From Alphaproteobacteria bacterium (GTDB lineage: Bacteria; Pseudomonadota; Alphaproteobacteria; Micavibrionales; Micavibrionaceae): 64,000 nt of DNA. The translations under genes and the position numbers were made by a program. This document shows positions 28,401 through 40,042 of this stretch, piece by piece. Position 1 is the first letter of the stretch. Every line of letters starts with the position of its first letter. Below the pieces are notes generated by a model, which ran no database searches, had not been told where the DNA came from, and saw only the letters and a list, made by a program, of their open reading frames with translations. The stretch is taken from contig JAACQG010000008.1 in assembly GCA_009995045.1 (NCBI GenBank), positions 83,126 through 147,125 of the forward strand. Reading direction: 5' to 3'.

Positions 28401-29883
28401 CGGATTCTGCGGCTTTTATGATCGCTTTTGATTTGTTCACAGTTTCGTCATACTCGCTTTGTGGAACGCTATCGGCGACGATACCTGCGCCGGCTTGGAC
28501 GTAGACCTTATTGTCCTTCACGAGGGCTGTGCGCAGGGCGATGCATGTGTCGAGGTCACCATTGCCCGAGAAATAGCCAATGCCGCCGCCATAATAGCTG
28601 CGTTTATTGGCTTCTAATTCATCAATGATCTGCATGGCGCGGACTTTTGGGGCGCCGCTTACGGTTCCTGCGGGGAAGCCTGCGAATAGTGCGTCGACAC
28701 TGTCTTTGTCTTTGTGGAGCTTTCCTTCCACGTTTGAGACGATGTGCATCACATGGGAGTAACGTTCGATGATAAACTGCTCTGTGATGTTGATTGAGCC
28801 GAATTCAGAGACTCGGCCAATGTCGTTACGCCCGAGGTCGAGCAACATGAGATGTTCGGCATATTCTTTTTCATCGGCGAGCAAGTCATCGGCGAGGGCT
28901 TGATCTTGCGCTGCGGTTTCACCGCGCTTTCTTGTGCCTGCGATGGGGCGGATTGTGACGGTGTTGTCGCGCACACGCACCAGAATTTCGGGCGATGAAC
29001 CGACGATTGAGAAGCCGTCGAATGAAAGGTGGAACATGAATGGGGATGGGTTCATGCGGCGCAATGATCGGTAGAGGTCAAATGAGGGTAAATCGAAATC
29101 GACGCTGAAGCGTTGTCCAGGGACGACTTGGAAGATTTCGCCTTGCTTGATGTAATCTTTGGCTTTGACGACGGCGTTTTTATAGTCGTCCTCGCTCATA
29201 TTGGATGTAACGGGCAGCGGTGTTTTGATGTTTGAGCCGGAGGATGATTTAAGGTCTTCGGGCAGGGCGCTGTCGAGTGTATCAATTGCGTTTTGCAGGC
29301 GGCTATAAGCGGCGTCATAGATAGATTTTGCGTTTTCGACGCTATTGCCGGAATGGGCATAAACGGGAGTGACGACGATGATGTCGTTTTTAACGTTATC
29401 GAAGATGACCAAAATTGTCGGGCGGATCAAGATACTGTCGGGGATGGCGAGATCGTCGGGGTTATTGCATGGAATATCCTCGATCAGGCGCACCATGTCA
29501 TAGCCAAGATATCCGAACAGGCCAGAGACAGCCATAGGCGGCAGGTTCGGTGCGTATTCGTCGATTGTGTTTGCGCCGATATACTCACGCAGAGATGTCA
29601 GCGCATCTGCGTCAATGGTGGTGGTTTTATTGTTAGATGTCACCGTGACGTTGCCGTCTTGGCAATTCCAGATGAGGTCGGGTTTATGGCCGATGATGGA
29701 ATAGCGACCAAGGTTTTTTCCGCCCTCTACGGATTCAAACAAAAAACCATGGGGTGCGTGACCGCATAATTTGAGATAAGCGCTTACGGGGGTGTCCATA
29801 TCCGCGGGCATGGTGTGGCTTAACAATTGCGTTTTACCAGCGTTGACGTTTTTTTCGAATGTATCGTAATCAGGTAAAAACAT
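28369..29883 (-). CDS. trpE: Anthranilate synthase, aminase component
   Basis: Converts chorismate to anthranilate with TrpG. 504 residues. N-terminal regulatory domain with FLFESVEGGKNLGRYSIIG (LFES is the usual tryptophan-sensing position) and a C-terminal chorismate-binding domain: GEIFQVVPGQRF, PSPFMFHLSF, RPIAGTRKRGETAAQDQ, GRVSEFGS, and FPAGTVSGAPKVRAMQII. Starts six bases after ppiD, so it is probably transcribed with ppiD and apart from trpGDC. No leader peptide is seen. Confidence 0.96.
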   Translation of the reverse strand: MFLPDYDTFEKNVNAGKTQLLSHTMPADMDTPVSAYLKLCGHAPHGFLFESVEGGKNLGRYSIIGHKPDLIWNCQDGNVTVTSNNKTTTIDADALTSLREYIGANTIDEYAPNLPPMAVSGLFGYLGYDMVRLIEDIPCNNPDDLAIPDSILIRPTILVIFDNVKNDIIVVTPVYAHSGNSVENAKSIYDAAYSRLQNAIDTLDSALPEDLKSSSGSNIKTPLPVTSNMSEDDYKNAVVKAKDYIKQGEIFQVVPGQRFSVDFDLPSFDLYRSLRRMNPSPFMFHLSFDGFSIVGSSPEILVRVRDNTVTIRPIAGTRKRGETAAQDQALADDLLADEKEYAEHLMLLDLGRNDIGRVSEFGSINITEQFIIERYSHVMHIVSNVEGKLHKDKDSVDALFAGFPAGTVSGAPKVRAMQIIDELEANKRSYYGGGIGYFSGNGDLDTCIALRTALVKDNKVYVQAGAGIVADSVPQSEYDETVNKSKAIIKAAESAIERANINRR

Positions 29884-29889
29884 TAGAGA

Positions 29890-31779
29890 TTAGAAGCTTT
29901 CCGTTTGTTGTCCGTAGATTTGTTTGAGCAAGCGATCATGGACGCGGGCGGGATATGTTTCCTGCATCTTGTTAATGAAGAGGATGAATAGCTCGTTTTG
30001 CATGGCTTGTTGTGTGCTTGCTTGAACCGCTTTTAGGTCGTCTTCTTTTGGCGATGTTGGCTCTGTTATTTTTGTGACCTCTGCGATGGCTACACCATCT
30101 TTGATGTCGATGAGGGTATGCTCGCCCTCTTTTGCTTCAAATATAGAGTTACGTGCCGTGGCGCTTAGGGGGGATTCCTCATCATTTCGAAGAATGCCGT
30201 CCAATGTTTTGAAGCTTTTTCCCTCTGACTTGGCGATGTCGGAGATAGGGGCGTCGGCGTTTTGTTTTTGAAGGTCGATAGCGGCCATGCGGTTTGACAT
30301 GCTGCGTTGGTCTTCAATCCATTTTGTTTTGATGGCGTCTTTGACCTCTTCAAAAGGTTGGTATGTTTTAGGTGTGATCGACGCGGTGTTCACCACGACG
30401 AATTTTGCACCATTGATTTCGAATGCAGGGCCGGACATACCTTCGTCCAATTCATATGCGGATTGAATGATTGTTTGCGCGTCGGGGCCGTAAACAGGGT
30501 TTAACACGGATTCATTTTTTGTATCCAAGCCAGTGCGGCTGAGGTCTTCAAATGTTTTAACCGAAATGTTGAATTGGCTTTTGGCATCTTCAACACTGCC
30601 GCCCATTGCAAAAAATTCGTCTACTTCGTCAACGAGTTTGTAAATTTCATCAATGAGACGTTCCTGGATGATGTCATCGCGGATTTGTGCTTTTACTTCG
30701 TTAAACGGTTTTACGGTTTCTTCGGAGATTTTGGTCAGGTGGATAAGGCTCCATCCCAATGGTGTTTCGATTGGTCCGATCACGCCTGTTGATTCGGCGG
30801 TGAAGACGGGGGCCTCTAATTCATCGAGAATGTCTTTTTCTGAAAATGTCTTTGTCGGGATAATGTCGGCTTTCGCGGCATAGGCCGTTTGTTTGAAATT
30901 ATCTTCTGAGATTTCTCCTGCGGCTTTTTTGGCGGCATCTTCGCTTTTAAAGATTGCTTGAGAGATGGTGCGTGATGCAGGAGATGTGTAGATATCGATA
31001 TAGTTATCGTATGTCTCTTGTAATTCGCTTTCTTCGATTGTCAGCGTGTCGGCGAGTGAGTCGGTATTGATTGTGACGACATTGAGTGTGCGACGCTCAG
31101 GAATGGCGTAGCTTTCTTTTGTACTTTCATACATTTCCATGAGTTGTTCATCGCTGGGGTCTTCAATGTCTTTAAACTCTTTATCGGGGAAGGCGATGTA
31201 GCGGATGGCACGGGTTTCGTTGTCATAGGCGTAAAGCATTTCGGCCATGGGTTTGGGCGTGTATAGCGCGCCTGCTTCCATTGCGTCACCAAATAGGGTC
31301 AGTGTGCGCTCGGATAAAATTGTGTTGGTCAATTCGGTTTCGGTGATGCTTTGCCCGCGTGTGAGGTTCTCTAACGCTTGTTCCGCGCTCATCCCGCTAG
31401 CCATTGCGGGGGCGAGGATTTGATGGATTTGTTTGACGACATAATCTTTGCCCACATGAATATCGGCATCGCCAGCAGCTTTCATCAATGTCCGTCGTTG
31501 AATTTCGGCGCGCAAAACCTGCTCAAGGTAGCCGAGCTGGTACGCTTGTGCGGGGGTGATTCCCAGTTGTTGTAATGAGCGGCGGGCAACGCGGTCAAAG
31601 CTGTTTAAGCCGATTTTTTCTTTTCCGACCTTGGCAACATCCGTGCTGCTGACGCCGCCGTTAAAGAATCCGCCGACATCGGTAAAGACCAATCCACCAC
31701 CAGCAAGACATAAAAGCCCCAAGAGGAAGAATTTTAAAATACCTTTAGACGCGCCGTCTCTTAATGCTTGCATTGCCAT
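29890..31779 (-). CDS. ppiD: PpiD-like membrane-anchored periplasmic folding factor
   Basis: SurA-N/parvulin-type protein. 629 residues from the ATG at 31779 (AAAAGG upstream); an in-frame ATG at 31857 would add a Lys-rich stretch before the membrane segment. Seen: short cytosolic start, one membrane helix (GILKFFLLGLLCLAGGGLVF), a SurA-like N-terminal chaperone region (YLEQVLRAEIQRRTLMKAA), a parvulin domain near 265-360 ending GVIGPIETPLGWSLIHL, and a second rotamase-like region. In family members the parvulin domain is often inactive. It is ppiD-trpE coupled in many Alphaproteobacteria. Confidence 0.87.
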   Translation of the reverse strand: MAMQALRDGASKGILKFFLLGLLCLAGGGLVFTDVGGFFNGGVSSTDVAKVGKEKIGLNSFDRVARRSLQQLGITPAQAYQLGYLEQVLRAEIQRRTLMKAAGDADIHVGKDYVVKQIHQILAPAMASGMSAEQALENLTRGQSITETELTNTILSERTLTLFGDAMEAGALYTPKPMAEMLYAYDNETRAIRYIAFPDKEFKDIEDPSDEQLMEMYESTKESYAIPERRTLNVVTINTDSLADTLTIEESELQETYDNYIDIYTSPASRTISQAIFKSEDAAKKAAGEISEDNFKQTAYAAKADIIPTKTFSEKDILDELEAPVFTAESTGVIGPIETPLGWSLIHLTKISEETVKPFNEVKAQIRDDIIQERLIDEIYKLVDEVDEFFAMGGSVEDAKSQFNISVKTFEDLSRTGLDTKNESVLNPVYGPDAQTIIQSAYELDEGMSGPAFEINGAKFVVVNTASITPKTYQPFEEVKDAIKTKWIEDQRSMSNRMAAIDLQKQNADAPISDIAKSEGKSFKTLDGILRNDEESPLSATARNSIFEAKEGEHTLIDIKDGVAIAEVTKITEPTSPKEDDLKAVQASTQQAMQNELFILFINKMQETYPARVHDRLLKQIYGQQTESF

Positions 31780-31806
31780 GATGAAAAAACCTTTTAATCC
31801 GCTCTT

Positions 31807-31836
31807 TTGTTTTGATTTATTTTTCTGCACTATATG
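31807..31836 (+). promoter_or_regulatory. Candidate tpiA promoter
   Basis: TTGTTT (31807-31812) and TATATG (31831-31836), 18 bases apart. It overlaps the divergent ppiD promoter; the two -10 boxes share bases. Confidence 0.4.
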
Positions 31837-31857
31837 AGCGTACTCGCAAAGGAGCAA
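31829..31857 (-). promoter_or_regulatory. ppiD-trpE promoter
   Basis: Minus strand TTGCTC (31852-31857) and TATAGT (31829-31834) with a 17-base spacer. Initiation near 31822 gives a leader of about 43 bases. Confidence 0.55.
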
Positions 31858-31869
31858 GAGGAAGCGTTC

Positions 31870-32604
31870 ATGAAAAAGTTAATTGCTGGGAATTGGAAGA
31901 TGAATGGGGATATTGATGAGGCACGGACACTCATCGCGGATATCGTCAACGGGCTTTATGCGCGGGAGGAATTGCTTGATACGTGCAAGTTTCTGGTCTG
32001 TCCACCGTTGTTGCATATTGCCTCTGTGCGTCATGCCTTGGTTGGGTATCCTAAAATTTCAATCGGTGGACAAGATTGTAGCGAAAGCGAAAATGGAGCG
32101 CATACGGGTGATGTAAGCGCATCTATGTTGTTGGATGCGGGGTGTACTTATGTGATTGTTGGTCATTCGGAGCGCCGCACCGATCACAAAGAGAGCGATT
32201 CGCAGGTTAAAGCAAAAGCGCAACAGGCATTGGCCAATGATTTAAAGCCTATCATCTGTGTCGGTGAGACATTAGAGCAGCGCGAGGCAGGCGATGCCTT
32301 GAGTGTCGTTGAGGCGCAACTTAAGGGCTCCTTGCCCGATGAGGGGCAATGGGGTGAGATTATTATTGCGTATGAGCCTGTTTGGGCGATTGGCACGGGT
32401 AAGGTTGCGAGCCTTGATGATATTGCCGAGATGCATGCGCATATTCGCGCTATTGTCGGTGCGCGGGTGCGGATCCTCTATGGTGGCTCCATGAAGCCCG
32501 ATAATGCGAAAGAGATATTAGCTGTTGCTAATGTTGATGGCGGTCTTATTGGCGGGGCGAGTTTGAAGGCTGTTGATTTTATCGGGATCGGTAGGGCGGC
32601 GTAG
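31870..32604 (+). CDS. tpiA: Triosephosphate isomerase
   Basis: Interconverts dihydroxyacetone phosphate and glyceraldehyde 3-phosphate. 244 residues from MKKLIAGNWKMNGD, with AGAGGAAG before the ATG; an in-frame ATG at 31834 is rejected because the family begins here. Catalytic Lys in NWKMN, His in VGHSERR, Glu in AYEPVWAIGTG; phosphate-binding GGSMKPDN and GGASL at the end. Divergent from ppiD, a common alphaproteobacterial arrangement. Confidence 0.97.
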   Translation: MKKLIAGNWKMNGDIDEARTLIADIVNGLYAREELLDTCKFLVCPPLLHIASVRHALVGYPKISIGGQDCSESENGAHTGDVSASMLLDAGCTYVIVGHSERRTDHKESDSQVKAKAQQALANDLKPIICVGETLEQREAGDALSVVEAQLKGSLPDEGQWGEIIIAYEPVWAIGTGKVASLDDIAEMHAHIRAIVGARVRILYGGSMKPDNAKEILAVANVDGGLIGGASLKAVDFIGIGRAA

Positions 32605-32612
32605 GCTAAGTT

Positions 32613-32671
32613 CCAGCTTTGCTTATTTTAAATTGTTTATGCATTAAAAGCTGGGAAATTAATCAATTTCC
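32613..32671 (+). promoter_or_regulatory. Tandem hairpins after tpiA
   Basis: CCAGCTTT (32613-32620) pairs with AAAGCTGG (32647-32654) over a long loop, and GGAAATT-AATC-AATTTCC forms a second perfect stem at 32654-32671. They share one base, so they may be alternative or stacked. There is no T-run. Possible transcript end or processing site between tpiA and secG. Confidence 0.4.
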
Positions 32672-32673
32672 TC

Positions 32674-32702
32674 TTGCAAGGGTGGGGGGACTTGCTTACA
32701 AC
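32674..32702 (+). promoter_or_regulatory. Candidate secG promoter
   Basis: TTGCAA (32674-32679) and TACAAC (32697-32702) with a 17-base spacer. The -10 box ends eight bases before the secG ATG and no Shine-Dalgarno is seen, so the transcript may start at or next to the ATG. Confidence 0.45.
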
Positions 32703-32710
32703 AAACTTCC

Positions 32711-34713
<2,003 letters not shown>

Positions 34714-34770
34714 TCATCCATTTATTGATGATCTAAAATGCATGACTGTTTATGAATGTATAAAAGCGGT

Positions 34771-34798
34771 TTGCTTTTTGGTGCGTGTGGACTAAAAC
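34771..34798 (+). promoter_or_regulatory. Weak candidate kdsA promoter
   Basis: TTGCTT (34771-34776) and TAAAAC (34793-34798), 16 bases apart; the -10 box ends six bases before the ATG. Each hexamer is an imperfect match. Confidence 0.25.
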
Positions 34799-34804
34799 AT
34801 TTGT

Positions 34805-35623
34805 ATGAAAACGATAAAAGTAAAATCCATAGAAATATCCAATAACAACCCGATTACCCTGATTGCGGGGCCATGTCAGATGGAGAGCCGTGAGCATGCG
34901 TTTGATATGTGTGGGGCGTTGTTTGAGCTGACCCAGAAAATGGGCATTCCGTTTATTTATAAATCCTCGTTCGATAAAGCGAACCGCACCAGTTTGAATG
35001 GTGTGCGTGGAATGGGGCTTGATAAGACCTTGGCGGTGTTTAGCGACCTTAAAAAAGAATTCGGCATTCCGATGATTACCGATATTCACACCGAGGCTCA
35101 ATGCGCGGAGGCTGCGGCGGTTGTCGATGTTTTGCAGATCCCTGCGTTTTTGTGTCGTCAAACTGATTTGCTCGTTGCGGCGGCCAAAACAGGCGCGGTG
35201 ATTAATATCAAAAAGGGACAGTTCCTTGCGCCGTGGGATATGAAGAATGTCGCGGCGAAGGTTTCGGAAAGCGGAAATGATAATATTTTGCTGACTGAGC
35301 GCGGCGCATCCTTTGGATATAATACACTTGTGAGCGATATGCGCAGTTTGCCGCAGATGGCGGAGACAGGGTATCCCGTGATTATGGATGCAACGCACAG
35401 CGTTCAACAACCGGGCGGGCAGGGCACGTCTTCGGGCGGCGATCGGACGATGGTTCCGGTGATTGCGCGGGCGGCGGTTGCGGTTGGTGTTGCCGGATTG
35501 TTCATGGAGTTGCATCAGGATCCTGACAACGCACCATCGGATGGTCCGAATATGGTTAAGCTAGCGGAGCTTCCGGCTATTCTTGAAACGCTTAAGCGGC
35601 TTGACGCTGTTGTTAAGGGATAG
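34805..35623 (+). CDS. kdsA: 3-deoxy-8-phosphooctulonate synthase
   Basis: Makes KDO-8-phosphate from phosphoenolpyruvate and arabinose 5-phosphate for LPS core. 272 residues. Seen: [58 protein letters not shown], and [19 protein letters not shown]. The cysteine in GPCQMES suggests the metal-dependent class. No ribosome site is visible before the ATG. Usual alphaproteobacterial order pyrG-kdsA-(...)-eno. Confidence 0.97.
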   Translation: MKTIKVKSIEISNNNPITLIAGPCQMESREHAFDMCGALFELTQKMGIPFIYKSSFDKANRTSLNGVRGMGLDKTLAVFSDLKKEFGIPMITDIHTEAQCAEAAAVVDVLQIPAFLCRQTDLLVAAAKTGAVINIKKGQFLAPWDMKNVAAKVSESGNDNILLTERGASFGYNTLVSDMRSLPQMAETGYPVIMDATHSVQQPGGQGTSSGGDRTMVPVIARAAVAVGVAGLFMELHQDPDNAPSDGPNMVKLAELPAILETLKRLDAVVKG

Positions 35624-35628
35624 GGATT

Positions 35629-36228
35629 ATGCTTATGCGTTTATTTATACTATCGCTATTTATGCTTTTCTTTACCGCGCCTTATGCACATGCGCAAATG
35701 AGTTGTTTGAACGCGGATGTAAAAGAAGAGGTTGCGCGTTTGATGCAGCAATCCACCCCTGATTCTGCGCGTGCCAAGGCAACCAAGCAAGTTGAGATCG
35801 GGATTGCAAAAGGCATCGTTAAGCCAGAAAAGAAGAGAGAGCTTGTTGAGGTTGTTGTTGAATATTCGACACGCAAAAATGCGAAATGTGCGATCCCTAA
35901 TCAGCTAAAGGCGCGTGTTTCGAATTCTCTATCGCTGATCCAAGGTGATTGGAAATATTGTGCGGAGGAGGGGTTTGATATCATCATTGATCGTCAATTC
36001 GACGCGCTTAAGGCATCCAATGGGTATGAGATTTTTGAAGGTGTTATCAAGCAACAGATTTCAAGCAATGTTATTCCAGATGCGCGGGCAAAATTTATAG
36101 AGCGTTGGGACGCAAATCCAGGTTTCCGTGAGCGTGTGATTAAAACGGGGTTAGAATTAAACGTGATGTATACCAATAAATGCTCCAATATCCCTGATCC
36201 TATTATGGATATTATTGCTGAATTTTAA
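35629..36228 (+). CDS. Predicted secreted protein with four cysteines, unknown function
   Basis: 199 residues starting five bases after kdsA. Signal peptide of about 22 residues (hydrophobic LFILSLFMLFFTAPYAHA, cleavage expected before QMSCLN). The mature part is alpha-helical in character with four cysteines (in SCLN, AKCAIP, KYCAEE and NKCSNI), enough for two disulfides in the periplasm. I do not recognise the family. AAGGGATAGGG precedes the ATG; co-transcription with kdsA is likely. Confidence 0.7.
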   Translation: MLMRLFILSLFMLFFTAPYAHAQMSCLNADVKEEVARLMQQSTPDSARAKATKQVEIGIAKGIVKPEKKRELVEVVVEYSTRKNAKCAIPNQLKARVSNSLSLIQGDWKYCAEEGFDIIIDRQFDALKASNGYEIFEGVIKQQISSNVIPDARAKFIERWDANPGFRERVIKTGLELNVMYTNKCSNIPDPIMDIIAEF

Positions 36229-36246
36229 GGCTGTGTTGTTAAAAAC

Positions 36247-36276
36247 TGGACTATATGGCGTTGTTTGGGGTATACT
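36247..36276 (+). promoter_or_regulatory. Candidate promoter of the 160-residue protein
   Basis: TGGACT (36247-36252) and TATACT (36271-36276), 18 bases apart. Confidence 0.35.
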
Positions 36277-36311
36277 AATAATAGTATTTAATATGCAAAG
36301 GATTTGCGTCA

Positions 36312-36794
36312 ATGGCCTTAATTTCGGGAGCTTCAGGATATTTGAACGCCGCGACACTTGCGAATAGTCAAGGTCGCCCCGCTCAGCCTACGACATTGCT
36401 TAGCAATAGTAGCGTTGATATTTTGGACGTTGCGCGAGCGAATGCGCCTAGTAATGGTGTTGGGTTATCCTCTCGGGCGCGCCAATTAAACCAACAATTT
36501 CTCAATTCTACAGCCTCTACATTTAATCAGATATTCTCTCTTGGGCTTGGTTCCAGTGCCTCTATTGAGGGGATGCAGCAGCAAATTTTAGCGTTGCGCG
36601 CTCGCACCCCCACCAGTGCGTTATCTCGCGAAGTTGCTCAAAGTGTTGCTGATGGTAAGGCTAATACAGGCTCTAGCCCTATTGATGAAGCTGTGCAGGC
36701 GGCGGAGAAAGAGGCCAAAGCGGCTTCAGATAGCCTTGCCTCCAGTTCAAGTACATTGACGTCATCGGGGCGTGCGATTGACGCCGAGGCGTAA
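36312..36794 (+). CDS. Ser/Ala-rich protein of unknown function
   Basis: 160 residues, AAAGGA nine bases before the ATG. Composition is rich in Ser, Ala, Gln and Asn, with no signal peptide or membrane segment. A central amphipathic stretch (SRARQLNQQFLNSTASTFNQ) and a C-terminal helix (PIDEAVQAAEKEAKAASDSL) are visible; the rest is low complexity. I do not recognise a family. It could be an unfolded or structural protein, or a cargo of an export system. It lies alone before eno. Confidence 0.6.
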   Translation: MALISGASGYLNAATLANSQGRPAQPTTLLSNSSVDILDVARANAPSNGVGLSSRARQLNQQFLNSTASTFNQIFSLGLGSSASIEGMQQQILALRARTPTSALSREVAQSVADGKANTGSSPIDEAVQAAEKEAKAASDSLASSSSTLTSSGRAIDAEA

Positions 36795-36828
36795 ATCTCC
36801 TCTTTTCTTTTTCCTTCATAAGCGTTAA

Positions 36829-38145
<1,317 letters not shown>

Positions 38146-38148
38146 GCT

Positions 38149-38388
38149 TTGTCAGGTATCCTCAATGTGCGCGTTACAACACGATCATCAATGAATCGTG
38201 TTGTGCTTGAAGAAGGCGCGGATGGTGAGGTGACTTATAAAGTTTATGTCACTGTTGTGCCCGAGGATGGCAAGGCGAACAAAGCAGTTATAAAGCTGCT
38301 TGCCAAGCATCTTGGTGTGGCAAAGTCGGATTTACGGCTTATTCGGGGTGAGACGTGTCGCGATAAAGTTTTTCAAATTGGATCTTGA
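38149..38388 (+). CDS. DUF167/YggU-family small protein
   Basis: 79 residues beginning at a TTG three bases after the eno stop; the start is uncertain. The DUF167 fold is recognised by NVRVTTRSSMNRV, VYVTVVPEDGKANKAVIKLLAKHLGV (about 35-60) and SDLRLIRGETCRDKVFQI. The family is widespread with no firmly established function. Its place between eno and ftsB suggests simple co-transcription. Confidence 0.85.
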   Translation: MSGILNVRVTTRSSMNRVVLEEGADGEVTYKVYVTVVPEDGKANKAVIKLLAKHLGVAKSDLRLIRGETCRDKVFQIGS

Positions 38389-38487
38389 ATTTTTCTGCTT
38401 TTGAAAAAGGTGAGTCATTTGAATCACTTAATGCTAATGTTCTCTTTCTGTACTCATTAAATCATTGAATCGGTTGCATTTTTCGAC

Positions 38488-38516
38488 TTGTCCACAGGAC
38501 TCGTTTGTGATTCAAT
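38488..38516 (+). promoter_or_regulatory. Candidate ftsB promoter
   Basis: TTGTCC (38488-38493) and TTCAAT (38511-38516), 17 bases apart. The -10 box ends six bases before the ATG at 38523. Confidence 0.35.
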
Positions 38517-38522
38517 GTGTGT

Positions 38523-38834
38523 ATGAACAGAGTGTTTTCACATCAAGAGCTTTTTAAAGGAAATATGGTGGCCGTTATTGGTCTTATGTTATGCCTTTAT
38601 TTTTCTTACCATGCTGTCTTTGGGCATCGTAGTATTTTGGCGTTAAGTATGTTGGAAACCAGCATTGAAAAAACGGTAGCTGAGCGCGACAACCTTGCTC
38701 ATAAGCGACAAATCCTGGAGTATAAAGTGGCATCTATGCGCCCTGATTCTCTTAATCCTGACCTCTTGGAGGAGCGTGCGCGTTTCGTTTTGGGGTATAA
38801 GCGTATGGATGAAGTCGGCGTTTTGAGTAATTAA
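38523..38834 (+). CDS. ftsB: Septum formation initiator FtsB/DivIC family
   Basis: Bitopic division protein that links FtsQ and FtsL. 103 residues from the ATG at 38523 (a GTG two codons earlier is possible). One membrane helix (MVAVIGLMLCLYFSYHAVFG), a coiled coil with ETSIEKTVAERDNLAHKRQIL, and the alphaproteobacterial C-terminal motif MRPDSLNPDLLEERARFVLG. No ribosome site is seen, in line with a possible leaderless start. Followed by a clear terminator. Confidence 0.88.
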   Translation: MNRVFSHQELFKGNMVAVIGLMLCLYFSYHAVFGHRSILALSMLETSIEKTVAERDNLAHKRQILEYKVASMRPDSLNPDLLEERARFVLGYKRMDEVGVLSN

Positions 38835-38895
38835 ATTACAAAAACATGCGATTTCCGATCATTTCTCTTCTTTTCCTTTAAAATCAACATGTTGC

Positions 38896-38918
38896 ACCGC
38901 ACAAATCTGCGGTTTTTT
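38896..38918 (+). terminator. Rho-independent terminator after ftsB
   Basis: ACCGCA (38896-38901) pairs with TGCGGT (38908-38913) around a six-base loop, followed by a run of six T. It ends the eno-DUF167-ftsB unit before pdhA. Confidence 0.8.
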
Positions 38919-38995
38919 CTGGTTTGTGTCTCGAAATTATCGTACAAACTTGAAATATAGTTTCGTGACAGAATTCAGGTGAGGAAAAAATTCCT

Positions 38996-40039
38996 ATGGC
39001 AAAGTCTAATACCAGCAAAAAATCCAATGATAAGGGTGTTAAAAAACCCAACGTGAAAAGCGGTTCAAATTCGAAGGCTGATCCTTCGGTTGAGGATCTT
39101 CAAAAGCTTTATCGTGATATGTTGCTTATTCGTCGTTTTGAAGAAAAAGCGGGTCAATTATACGGTATGGGCTTGATTGGCGGGTTCTGCCATCTTTACA
39201 TCGGTCAAGAAGCCGTTGTTACAGGGATTTCATCCGTTCAGGAGCCTCAGGATACTGTTGTAACGTCTTATCGTGATCATGCGCATATGTTGGCGTGTGA
39301 TATGGACCCGAAAGGCATTATGGCCGAGCTTACGGGGCGTGAAGGTGGATATTCCCGTGGTAAGGGCGGTTCAATGCATATGTTTTCGAAAGAGAAGGGC
39401 TTTTTCGGCGGGCATGGTATTGTTGGCGCGTCTACGGCGATTGGGACTGGTTTGGGCTTTGCGCATAAATATAAGGGCGATAACGGGGTTGCGGTTGCCT
39501 ATATGGGTGATGGCGCATCGAACCAGGGGCAGGTTGCTGAATGTTATAACATGGCCGCGCTATGGGATTTGCCTGTGTTGTTCGTGATTGAGAATAACCA
39601 ATACGGCATGGGAACATCGGTAAAGCGCTCATCGGCGGGGACATTGTATCGCCGTGGTGAAGGATACGGCATTCCGGGTGAGCAGGTTGACGGCATGGAT
39701 GTGTTCTCCGTTCAAGATGCGGCGCGTCAGGCGCTTGATTATATCCGTACGGGCAATGGGCCGTATATCTTAGAGGTTCTTACTTATCGTTATCGTGGGC
39801 ATTCTATGTCTGATCCTGCGAAATATCGTTCGAAAGACGAGGTCAAGACTATGAAGGATGATCGCGATCCGATTACAGCGATTAAAGATATGCTCCAAGG
39901 GAAAGGCGTTGAAGAGGCCGAGATCAAGGAAATTGATAAAGAAATTAAAGCCATCATTGCGGAGGCTGCGGAATTTGCGCAAGAAAGCCCAGAACCGCAT
40001 GAAGATGAGCTTTGGACAGATGTTTTGGTGGAGGTTTAG
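38996..40039 (+). CDS. pdhA: Pyruvate dehydrogenase E1 component, alpha subunit
   Basis: Thiamine-diphosphate-dependent decarboxylase subunit of the pyruvate dehydrogenase complex. 347 residues. A Lys/Ser-rich N-terminal tail of about 30 residues, then LLIRRFEEKAGQLYGMGLIG, SYRDHAHMLACDMDP, the ThDP/Mg motif YMGDGASNQGQVAECYNMAA, and the phosphorylation-loop-like YRYRGHSMSDP. Starts 161 bases after ftsB, beyond a terminator. First gene of pdhABC; pdhB begins three bases after its stop. Confidence 0.97.
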   Translation: MAKSNTSKKSNDKGVKKPNVKSGSNSKADPSVEDLQKLYRDMLLIRRFEEKAGQLYGMGLIGGFCHLYIGQEAVVTGISSVQEPQDTVVTSYRDHAHMLACDMDPKGIMAELTGREGGYSRGKGGSMHMFSKEKGFFGGHGIVGASTAIGTGLGFAHKYKGDNGVAVAYMGDGASNQGQVAECYNMAALWDLPVLFVIENNQYGMGTSVKRSSAGTLYRRGEGYGIPGEQVDGMDVFSVQDAARQALDYIRTGNGPYILEVLTYRYRGHSMSDPAKYRSKDEVKTMKDDRDPITAIKDMLQGKGVEEAEIKEIDKEIKAIIAEAAEFAQESPEPHEDELWTDVLVEV

Positions 40040-40042
40040 ATT

